A stretch of 5,423 bases of DNA. Origin: Chloroflexota bacterium. GTDB lineage: Bacteria > Chloroflexota > Dehalococcoidia > Bin125. The position numbers were made by a program, and so were the translations under genes. Below, piece by piece: positions 1 to 4,622 of this stretch. The stretch is from positions 1-5,423 of the forward strand of contig JAPPBK010000196.1 in assembly GCA_026705105.1 (NCBI GenBank). Reading direction: 5' to 3'. Numbering within the stretch: the first letter of the stretch is position 1; every line of letters starts with the position of its first letter. The notes under the pieces were generated by a model. That model had not been told where the DNA came from, did not search any database, and saw only the letters and a list, made by a program, of their open reading frames with translations.

Positions 1-234
1 ATCGGATTCAACTTCGCAGGTCCCCGTACCCGCGGGTTCGGGCCCGGAATGGCGCCGGACCCAGATCTCCATCCGCCTATCGCGCTGTTGCCCGAGAACT
101 CGACCCCTTCTCCCACCTCTCCGGACCGGACGTGGATTTACGTTCTCGCCGGTCTCGGAGCGCTGGCATTGGCGCTTGGCCGAACGCAGTTGTTCAGACT
201 CTGCAAGAAGTCCGCAAGAACTAGCGGCCACTGA
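1..234 (+). CDS. C-terminal fragment of a membrane-anchored protein, 5' end outside window
   Basis: Frame 1 is open from the first base to the TGA at 232-234, giving 77 visible residues. I read it as the tail of a gene that starts upstream, not as a small gene starting at the internal ATG at 49, because the frame stays open to the left and no ribosome binding site precedes that ATG. The tail has a Pro/Ser/Thr-rich stretch (PENSTPSPTSPDR), one hydrophobic helix (WIYVLAGLGALALALG) and a basic end (RLCKK). This is the layout of a C-terminal membrane anchor with an extracytoplasmic body. The Pro-Asp-Arg just before the helix also occurs before the helix of the secreted protein at 882-1475, which may be chance. 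There is no clear LPXTG motif; LLPENS is the nearest. The function cannot be told from this fragment. Its stop lies 2 bp from the stop of the convergent VOC gene. Confidence 0.5.
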   Translation: MGFNFAGPRTRGFGPGMAPDPDLHPPIALLPENSTPSPTSPDRTWIYVLAGLGALALALGRTQLFRLCKKSARTSGH

Positions 235-236
235 GC

Positions 237-722
237 TCATCGGCGTCCGGAAGGGTCGTCGTTGCCTATGCCGGCCGCCCGACGCAGTGGCTCGATCTCA
301 ATCTTCTCCATCTGCATCAGCGCATCCATTACCGCGACAGGCGCCGCCTCCATCAGCTCCGACAGTTGCACGGGCACAATCTGCCAAGACAGGCCGTACG
401 GATCCTTGAGCCAGCCGCACTGCTGCTCTTCTCCACCCTCCGAGAGGCCGTGCCAGTAGTGGTCGATCTCGTCCTGCGTCCCACAAGACACGACAAACGA
501 TACGGCCTCCGAGAACTTGAACATCGGTCCGCCGTCGAACGCGGTCATTCGCTGACCGTCGAGTGCGAACTCAATGATCGCGCCGTCCTCGCCGGGACCT
601 GACGGAATCCGTTCGACGCTGATGACCCGGGAGTTGGGGAAGAGTGAGACATAGAGGTCTACTGCCGCCTCGGCGTGTTGGTCGTACCAGAGGTAAGGAG
701 TGATCTTCTGTACGACGGTCAT
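237..722 (-). CDS. VOC (glyoxalase-fold) protein, PhnB / 3-dmu-9_3-mt type
   Basis: The product is 161 aa, normal for this family of small vicinal-oxygen-chelate proteins. The N-terminus (KITPYLWYDQHAEAAVDLY, then SLFPNSRV) and the later CGWLKDPYGLSWQIVP (about residues 102-117) are signatures of the PhnB-like group once labelled 3-demethylubiquinone-9 3-methyltransferase. The C-terminus (MDALMQMEKIEIEPLRRA) also fits. These are cytoplasmic proteins, usually dimers, and few have a known substrate. The methyltransferase name is misleading, and no phosphonate genes are visible nearby. The frame can be extended to 830, but I choose the ATG at 722. Homology begins at once there, and AGGGAG (reverse complement of 731-736) lies 8 nt upstream. 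The gene is divergent from the TIMP-like gene and convergent with the left-edge fragment. The family call is firm; the function is unknown. Confidence 0.9.
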   Translation of the reverse strand: MTVVQKITPYLWYDQHAEAAVDLYVSLFPNSRVISVERIPSGPGEDGAIIEFALDGQRMTAFDGGPMFKFSEAVSFVVSCGTQDEIDHYWHGLSEGGEEQQCGWLKDPYGLSWQIVPVQLSELMEAAPVAVMDALMQMEKIEIEPLRRAAGIGNDDPSGRR

Positions 723-730
723 GGCTGAGA

Positions 731-736
731 CTCCCT
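731..736 (-). promoter_or_regulatory. Ribosome binding site of the VOC gene
   Basis: Read on the minus strand this is AGGGAG, 8 nt from the ATG at 722. It supports the short start over the in-frame ATG at 830. Confidence 0.6.
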
Positions 737-772
737 GGATGTCCAACTGGACCGCTTCCGCGATTGTCGCTG

Positions 773-778
773 ATGATA
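773..778 (-). promoter_or_regulatory. Possible -10 element for the VOC gene
   Basis: On the minus strand this reads TATCAT, five of six matches to the TATAAT consensus, about 50 nt before the chosen VOC start. No good -35 box lies 16-18 nt upstream; the sequence there is near CTGCAC. It is the best candidate in the divergent region 723-881 and remains weak. Confidence 0.25.
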
Positions 779-881
779 GTTCGGCAGGATTTCGGTGCAG
801 GACTGGGACCCGGACCGTTCGCCGCCCCATACAGTGAGTGGACTGGCGCGGGAGGGTCTGGCGGTCGCGGAGCGTTCGGTC

Positions 882-1475
882 ATGGGTGTTCGAGTCTTGC
901 TCGTTGTGTCGATGCTCGGTCTCTGGTTTGTCATCTCGCCGACGAACACGCGTGCCTGCTCGTGCGCGCCTCCCGGCTCGCCAACGGAGGCACTCGCAGA
1001 GTCAGAGCTGGCATTCCGGGGCACGGTGACGTCGATCGGGCCGTCCGATGAGGCCGGCTTGCTTCGGGTCGACTTCGACGTCGCCACGGTCTGGAAGGGG
1101 ATCGAGGCGGAGGCGATCTCGCTGACGACGCGGCAAGACACTGCGGCTTGCGGCTATGCGTTTGAGGAGCGCGTCGAGTATGTGGTTTACTCCTGGAACG
1201 GCGTTGACGTCGCGCGCTGCAGCCGCACGGCGCCGATCGAACTGGCTGGAGAGGACCTGGCAGCGTTCGAGGTCGGAACACAGACCGGCGGCGTTGCTGA
1301 CTTTCCCAACACCGGCAACGCTGGTCTCGCCGACGTGAAATCGCCACCGGACCGGCTGGCAACGGCCGCGGCGGTCGGCGCAACCGGCGCGATCCTGCTC
1401 GGCGCGGCCGGAGCGCGGCTGTACGTTCGTCGACACGACGAAGTGCGGAACGCGACTAAGGTTGATCGCACCTGA
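882..1475 (+). CDS. Secreted TIMP/NTR-like protein with LPXTG-like C-terminal anchor
   Basis: The product is 197 aa. Residues 1-25 form a signal peptide with a hydrophobic core (VLLVVSMLGLWFVI) ending in TRA, so cleavage after Ala25 would leave Cys26-Ser-Cys28 at the mature N-terminus. That CxC start, the following pattern (EALAESELAFRGTV, VWKG, ACGYAF, EYVVYS, CSRTAPIELAGEDL) and four cysteines (26, 28, 90, 113) match bacterial proteins with a tissue-inhibitor-of-metalloproteinase or netrin-like OB fold. In animal TIMPs the free N-terminal Cys binds the zinc of the target protease; such activity is unproven in most bacterial members. The end has FPNTG (141-145), a helix (about 159-182) and RRHDE, like a sortase signal with Phe for Leu. 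No sortase gene is in view. I chose the ATG at 882 over the one at 795 because the signal peptide starts there and GGAG lies at 869-872. Confidence 0.8.
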   Translation: MGVRVLLVVSMLGLWFVISPTNTRACSCAPPGSPTEALAESELAFRGTVTSIGPSDEAGLLRVDFDVATVWKGIEAEAISLTTRQDTAACGYAFEERVEYVVYSWNGVDVARCSRTAPIELAGEDLAAFEVGTQTGGVADFPNTGNAGLADVKSPPDRLATAAAVGATGAILLGAAGARLYVRRHDEVRNATKVDRT

Positions 1476-1487
1476 GGTCACGTAAGC

Positions 1488-1495
1488 GGAGGAGG
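1488..1495 (+). promoter_or_regulatory. Strong ribosome binding site that decides the DinB-like start
   Basis: GGAGGAGG is a near-perfect Shine-Dalgarno sequence. It lies 4 nt before the GTG at 1500 and 7 nt before the next GTG at 1503. The spacing favours 1503 as the true start. Confidence 0.7.
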
Positions 1496-1502
1496 CGTCG
1501 TG

Positions 1503-1928
1503 GTGAGCGACAGCATTGCGGCAGGCAACTCAGAGTCGAGCGAGCGACTGTCCGCGCTGGTCGCCGGACTCGGCACGGATGATATGCACCGCTCTCTCGG
1601 CGGGTCCTGGACGGTCGGCTTCGCCCTCGCCCATCTCGCCTTCTGGGACGCGCGACAGGTCGCCGCCCTGCAGCGCATGGCGCGGGGCGAAGCGTTTCCC
1701 TCCGAGGATCTGGCAACTAATGCCGCGCTGGAAGCGATCGCCGCCGCCTTCGATCCGGACACCATCGGACAAGCGGCAGTTAGCGCGGCCCTGCAGCTCG
1801 ACGCGGCTGTCGAGGCGCTGACCAGCGAGCAAGTCAACGCGCTCGTGAACTCAGGTAAGTCCTACGCCATCGACCGCGCGCCCCACCGCGAGGAGCACAT
1901 CCGCCAGATCGAAGCAGCGCTCGGCTAA
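1503..1928 (+). CDS. DinB-superfamily metal-binding protein
   Basis: The product is 141 aa from the GTG at 1503, which has a strong ribosome binding site 7 nt upstream; the adjacent GTG at 1500 is possible. The sequence has the helical pattern of the DinB / mycothiol-dependent maleylpyruvate isomerase superfamily: LSALVAGLGTDDMHRSL, SWTVGFALAHLAFWDARQVA, and a final HREEHIRQIEAAL. The three histidines expected to bind one divalent metal are His44 (AHLAFWD), His128 and His132 (HREEH). Members include thiol-dependent transferases and isomerases for bacillithiol, mycothiol or glutathione, but many have no known substrate. The length is slightly below the usual 150-170 aa, with no sign of damage. 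It starts 27 bp after the TIMP-like gene on the same strand, so the two may share a transcript, although no functional link is obvious. Its stop is 13 bp from that of the convergent DUF7002-like gene. Confidence 0.78.
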   Translation: MSDSIAAGNSESSERLSALVAGLGTDDMHRSLGGSWTVGFALAHLAFWDARQVAALQRMARGEAFPSEDLATNAALEAIAAAFDPDTIGQAAVSAALQLDAAVEALTSEQVNALVNSGKSYAIDRAPHREEHIRQIEAALG

Positions 1929-1941
1929 GAGTTCCCAGAGT

Positions 1942-2604
1942 TCATGGTCGCCAGATGGTCCCCAGGCGGGCCTTGCCCCTCCACGACTCCACAGATGTGA
2001 CAAAGCGCCAGGCCTCCGGGGCTGCATACTCAACCGTCAGTTCGGCCAAACCGCTCAGGCGTCCGGTCGCCGCGCGCTGTTCGATGGACTGAAATGACTC
2101 GAACGATCGCTTGGTCACCTTACCGAACATCGGCATGGCGAAGCCGGAGTTGATTGGGCACACTGTGATTCGCTCCAGGTACTCGCCGACGAACGACCGG
2201 GAATCCAGCGCAAGCACGTCGTGGGCCGCATCCCGGTAGGGCGCCGCGTTGAGCATCCGCTTCAGGCGCTGCTCCGAGAGCCACAGGAACGTCCGGCGGT
2301 TGAGAAACTCGTACCACTGCCGAGGAGAAATGTCGTCCAAGCCATTCGCCAAATGCTCGGGCGGCATCGGCCACTGGTCTCGGATCACGGCCGTTCCATG
2401 AATCGGATGGCTGATCGGAACGCCCTCCGGTCGCCATTGCGTTTCAATCTCCCGCCGCTCCGGACCATCAATCCCGAACAGGTCCAGCAATGCCGTCGTA
2501 CTCAGCAGCCCGTGCTCACGAACGCTCGCCCAACTCCCCGCCTCGGCCATGTGATAGAGACGCGGGTATCGCTGGGAGAAGCTCGCCAGTACCTCGGTCG
2601 TCAT
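1942..2604 (-). CDS. DUF7002-like protein, possible ADP-ribosyltransferase-like fold
   Basis: The product is 220 aa, cytoplasmic, with no signal peptide or membrane segment. I recognise the layout of the DUF7002 family: RLYHMAEAGSWASVREHGL (residues 15-33), HPIHGTAVIRDQWPM (66-80), WYEFLNRRTFLWLSEQRL (97-114), HDVLALDSRSFV (128-139), CPINSGFAMP (149-158) and LAELTVEYAAPEAW (186-199). The first block, with His18 before a 'go to site, residue out of reach' type helix, resembles the start of DarT (DUF4433). The late AEL with Glu188 resembles the place of its catalytic Glu. The ADP-ribosyltransferase relation is my inference, not an established function. The gene lies 48 bp downstream of vapC on the same strand, so it may be in that operon. 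No clear ribosome binding site precedes the ATG at 2604, but the conserved block begins about 15 residues in, so the start is reasonable. An 11-bp tandem repeat covers the last codons. Confidence 0.7.
   Translation of the reverse strand: MTTEVLASFSQRYPRLYHMAEAGSWASVREHGLLSTTALLDLFGIDGPERREIETQWRPEGVPISHPIHGTAVIRDQWPMPPEHLANGLDDISPRQWYEFLNRRTFLWLSEQRLKRMLNAAPYRDAAHDVLALDSRSFVGEYLERITVCPINSGFAMPMFGKVTKRSFESFQSIEQRAATGRLSGLAELTVEYAAPEAWRFVTSVESWRGKARLGTIWRP
1944..1965. repeat. 11-bp tandem direct repeat at the end of the DUF7002-like gene
   Basis: ATGGTCGCCAG is followed directly by ATGGTCCCCAG, a 10/11 match. It covers the last codons of the minus-strand gene (Gly-Thr-Ile-Trp-Arg-Pro before the stop). 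Just outside it, AGAGTTC occurs at 1928-1934 and again at 1937-1943. The gap between the two convergent stops is only 13 bp, and I saw no terminator hairpin there. Confidence 0.6.
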
Positions 2605-2652
2605 CGTGATGTGCTGGGTCGATCGAAGGCCATGTTCGACAGAGGTTTGCGC

Positions 2653-3039
2653 TCAGGCCGATCGGATGTCCGTGAGTGCGAAGTCGTCGCCCTTGAACAG
2701 GACCGGCTCGTCCAGTGTAGCGGCGAGACCGTAGACGACGCAGTCGCCGAAGTTGAGCTTGGCCGGGTGATTGCCGCGTCCAAATCGACGCCAGGCCTGT
2801 CGAGCGGCTTCTATATGGTCCAGGGACACGGGCAACAACTGGATATCAAGATCCGCTACAAGGTCATCGATTGCTGACGCTCCGGGCGAGCCCTCGCGGC
2901 CTTCGAGGACAATGGTCGTCTCGAGCAGCGACATGACGGACATTCGAGAGTCGGCCGACCTGGCTACCAGCTCCCGGAACTCCTCCGCCTCCGGCTCGCC
3001 CAGCAAGATCGCAACCAACGCTGACGAGTCAACGATCAC
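2653..3039 (-). CDS. vapC: VapC-family PIN-domain ribonuclease toxin
   Basis: The product is 128 aa, normal for VapC toxins, which are Mg-dependent ribonucleases that usually cut tRNA or rRNA and are blocked by the partner VapB. The whole protein is one PIN domain with its acidic site intact: Asp4 (MIVDSSALVAILLGEP), Glu40 (SLLETTIV), Asp99 (NFGDCVVYGLA) and Asp118/Asp119 (LFKGDDFALTDI). Asp119 fits the Asp of the common KGNDF motif. The start is GTG at 3037-3039, and it overlaps the vapB stop in a GTGA tetranucleotide. This points to translational coupling and keeps toxin synthesis tied to the antitoxin. The Asp at position 4 fixes the start, since PIN toxins begin just before this residue. 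The protein appears intact and active. The RNA target cannot be predicted from sequence. Confidence 0.92.
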   Translation of the reverse strand: MIVDSSALVAILLGEPEAEEFRELVARSADSRMSVMSLLETTIVLEGREGSPGASAIDDLVADLDIQLLPVSLDHIEAARQAWRRFGRGNHPAKLNFGDCVVYGLAATLDEPVLFKGDDFALTDIRSA

Positions 3040-3296
3040 CTCGGAAGACCGACTTCGTCATACATCCAGTCGTCTACTTCTTGCTGCGTTAGGCGACGGC
3101 CAATGGCTTCCTCAATCTCCGCGAGGGACTTTCCGGCGTCCGTCATCAATCGACGGACAACCGACTGACGCGTCTGTTCTTCCTCCACGGCAAGGCGCAA
3201 CGCGGTGGCCAGTGCCTCTTCGGGCGAGGCGCCGGTGAGTTCTCCGAGCTCGATGAGCAGTCGGCAGGTCTCTTCGTTCTCGATGGTGAGGGGCAT
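3036..3296 (-). CDS. vapB: VapB antitoxin, Rv0623-like type
   Basis: The product is 86 aa. The N-terminus (MPLTIENEETCRLLIELG, then ELTGASPEEALATALRLAV) matches the Rv0623-like / PSK transcription factor family of VapB antitoxins, whose ribbon-helix-helix part binds the operon's own promoter. The C-terminus (DDWMYDEVGLPR) has the Tyr-Asp-Glu-x-Gly-Leu-Pro ending common in VapB proteins, which is expected to bind and block the VapC active site. Between them lies a helical stretch (about residues 41-75). The open frame extends to 3404, but homology starts at the ATG at 3296. No good ribosome binding site precedes it, so it may be translated from a leaderless or short-leader mRNA. It overlaps vapC by 4 nt and is divergent from the CoA-transferase gene. 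Autorepression through the 11-bp repeats at 3301-3339 is possible. Confidence 0.87.
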   Translation of the reverse strand: MPLTIENEETCRLLIELGELTGASPEEALATALRLAVEEEQTRQSVVRRLMTDAGKSLAEIEEAIGRRLTQQEVDDWMYDEVGLPR

Positions 3297-3300
3297 TGTG

Positions 3301-3339
3301 CGCTCGCTGTCCGCTCGTGAGGGCACTCTGAGGGTATCG
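3301..3339. repeat. 11-bp-spaced direct repeats in the vapB / CoA-transferase divergent region
   Basis: CGCTCG occurs at 3301-3306 and 3312-3317, 11 bp apart, and a third copy lies at 3340-3345. Between these, TGAGGGCACTC (3318-3328) is followed at once by TGAGGGTATCG (3329-3339), sharing TGAGGG and the A two bases later. The spacing is about one helical turn. A VapB or VapBC operator would be expected in this place, but the repeats are short and the role is inferred. Confidence 0.35.
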
Positions 3340-3375
3340 CGCTCGACTAGCCTATTGGCGCTGGTCGCTGTTGTT

Positions 3376-3383
3376 GGAAGAGG
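3376..3383 (+). promoter_or_regulatory. Ribosome binding site that decides the CoA-transferase start
   Basis: GGAAGAGG lies 5 nt before the GTG at 3389. The upstream in-frame TTG codons at 3371 and 3374 precede or overlap it and have no such site, so the GTG is preferred. Confidence 0.5.
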
Positions 3384-3388
3384 TGCGT

Positions 3389-4606
3389 GTGGCTGCCGAA
3401 TCACCCACTGAGAAACCGCTGCTCCAGGGCCTCAAGGTCGTCGAGATGGCGACCTGGCTGTTTGGTCCGATGAGCGCTTGTGTGCTGGGCGAAATGGGCG
3501 CCGATGTCGTCAAGGTCGAACCGCACGAGGGCGACCCGATGCGCGGCTTGATCCACCGGCTGCACGACGGCGTCGACTGGGTCTTCGAGATTGCCAACCG
3601 GAACAAGCGCAGCGTCGCGCTCAACGTGCGCACGCCCGAGGGCAACGATGTCCTGCGCAAGCTGCTCGAGGACGCCGACGTCTTCCTCGTCAATCTGCGC
3701 CGTGGCGCGCTGGAACGGCTGGGGATCGACTATGCCTCGCTGAGAGCAAGCCATCCACGCCTGATCTACGCGCATGCGACCGGCTACGGCACTGAGGGAC
3801 CGGATATCGACCGCCCTGCCTTTGACGAGCTGGCCTACTGGGCGCGAGGCGGCTTCATGGAGACGCTCGGCCCGCCGGACAGCGAACCGGTGCGCCTGGT
3901 CGGCGCGATGGGCGACCTGCCCAGCGCGATGAACATCACCACCGCGATCTTCGCGGCGCTCTACCAGCGCGAACTGACCGGCGAGGGTCAGTTCGTGACT
4001 TGCTCGCTCTACGGCGGAGGCATCTGGGCCAACGGGTTCGCGATCCAGGGCGCGCTGGCAACCGGCGAGAACTTCCCCCGCTCGGACCGATACGGCGCCT
4101 TCAATCCGCTGTACAACTCGTATCGCGCCGCCGACGGCAAGTGGATGCAGCTCGCCATGATTCAGGAAGAGCGCTTCTGGGATCCGTTCGCCGACGCCAT
4201 CGGCCTGCCGTTGTTGAAAGAGGATCAACGGTTCGCGGTCGCGAGCGACCGGCGCGGCCACATCCGCGAAGCGGTCGAAGCCATCGAGCGGCGCATCGGC
4301 GAGCAGCCCCGCGACCACTGGGCTGCGATCTTCGACGCACACGACTTTCCCTGGGCGCCGGCGGCGGACTCGGTGGAGATCGCCAACGATCCCCAGGCGG
4401 CAGCCAACGGATACGTGCGGACGATGCAGCACAAGACCGCGGGCGACTTCAAGGTGCTCGGAGTTCCCTTCCGGCTCGAACGGGCGTCGAACGAGAACTA
4501 CTCCAGCGCCCCGGAGCTGGGCGAGCACACCGAGTTGGTGTTGGAAGAACTGGGCTACAACTGGAATCAGATCACCGCGATGAAGCAGTCGGGCACGATT
4601 CTCTAG
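3389..4606 (+). CDS. CaiB/BaiF (class III) CoA-transferase
   Basis: The product is 405 aa from GTG 3389, the usual length of the family. These enzymes move CoA between carboxylic acids, as in formyl-CoA:oxalate, carnitine or aromatic-acid CoA transfer, and act in the cytoplasm as interlocked dimers. The N-terminus has the family signature: LLQGLKVVEMATWLFGPMSA, LGEMGADVVKVEPHEGDPMR, then NRNKRSVALNV and LRRGALERLGIDY. The catalytic Asp, which forms a glutamyl/aspartyl-CoA type anhydride, is most likely Asp176 in VGAMGDLPSAMN. It is followed by the usual AIFAALYQRELTGEGQFV. The C-terminal domain is complete, ending in LGEHTELVLEELGY and a short tail. The start is chosen by GGAAGAGG 5 nt upstream. 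An amidohydrolase follows after 16 bp and is probably co-transcribed, which suggests a shared route for an organic acid. The sequence alone does not show which acid is used. Confidence 0.92.
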   Translation: MAAESPTEKPLLQGLKVVEMATWLFGPMSACVLGEMGADVVKVEPHEGDPMRGLIHRLHDGVDWVFEIANRNKRSVALNVRTPEGNDVLRKLLEDADVFLVNLRRGALERLGIDYASLRASHPRLIYAHATGYGTEGPDIDRPAFDELAYWARGGFMETLGPPDSEPVRLVGAMGDLPSAMNITTAIFAALYQRELTGEGQFVTCSLYGGGIWANGFAIQGALATGENFPRSDRYGAFNPLYNSYRAADGKWMQLAMIQEERFWDPFADAIGLPLLKEDQRFAVASDRRGHIREAVEAIERRIGEQPRDHWAAIFDAHDFPWAPAADSVEIANDPQAAANGYVRTMQHKTAGDFKVLGVPFRLERASNENYSSAPELGEHTELVLEELGYNWNQITAMKQSGTIL

Positions 4607-4613
4607 GGGCGAT

Positions 4614-4617
4614 GGAG
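4614..4617 (+). promoter_or_regulatory. Ribosome binding site of the amidohydrolase gene
   Basis: GGAG lies 5 nt before the ATG at 4623, in the 16-bp gap after the CoA-transferase stop. Confidence 0.5.
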
Positions 4618-4622
4618 ATCAC

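Larger units (their letters stand above)
723..881. promoter_or_regulatory. Divergent intergenic region between the VOC and TIMP-like genes
   Basis: These 159 bp must hold the promoters for both directions. On the minus side there is TATCAT (773-778). On the plus side TACAGT at 830-835 is a four-of-six -10 match with no convincing -35. I see no operator-like inverted repeat. Extensions of both flanking frames enter this region but show no homology or coding character. Confidence 0.4.

Noticed and set aside
49..234. Small independent 61-aa membrane protein starting at ATG 49
   Set aside because: The frame is open to the window edge and no ribosome binding site precedes the ATG, so a C-terminal fragment of a longer gene is more likely.
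723..830. N-terminal extension of the VOC protein to the ATG at 830
   Set aside because: The extra 36 residues show no homology, and the ATG at 722 has AGGGAG at good spacing.
1002..1481. Minus-strand open frames opposite the TIMP-like gene
   Set aside because: The plus strand encodes a clear signal peptide and cysteine pattern; the antisense translations look random.
2619..2626. Palindrome TCGATCGA in the vapC / DUF7002 gap as an operator or terminator
   Set aside because: Eight bases is too short, with no U-tract or larger arms; expected by chance in GC-rich DNA.
2221..2877. Plus-strand open frame of 218 codons across the DUF7002-like and vapC genes
   Set aside because: It crosses two better supported genes on the other strand and shows no family pattern.
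3401..4528. Long minus-strand open frame (375 codons) opposite the CoA-transferase
   Set aside because: It mirrors a well-supported gene in GC-rich DNA, where antisense frames are often open. Its translation shows no family pattern and is rich in Arg, Val, His and Ala as expected for a shadow.
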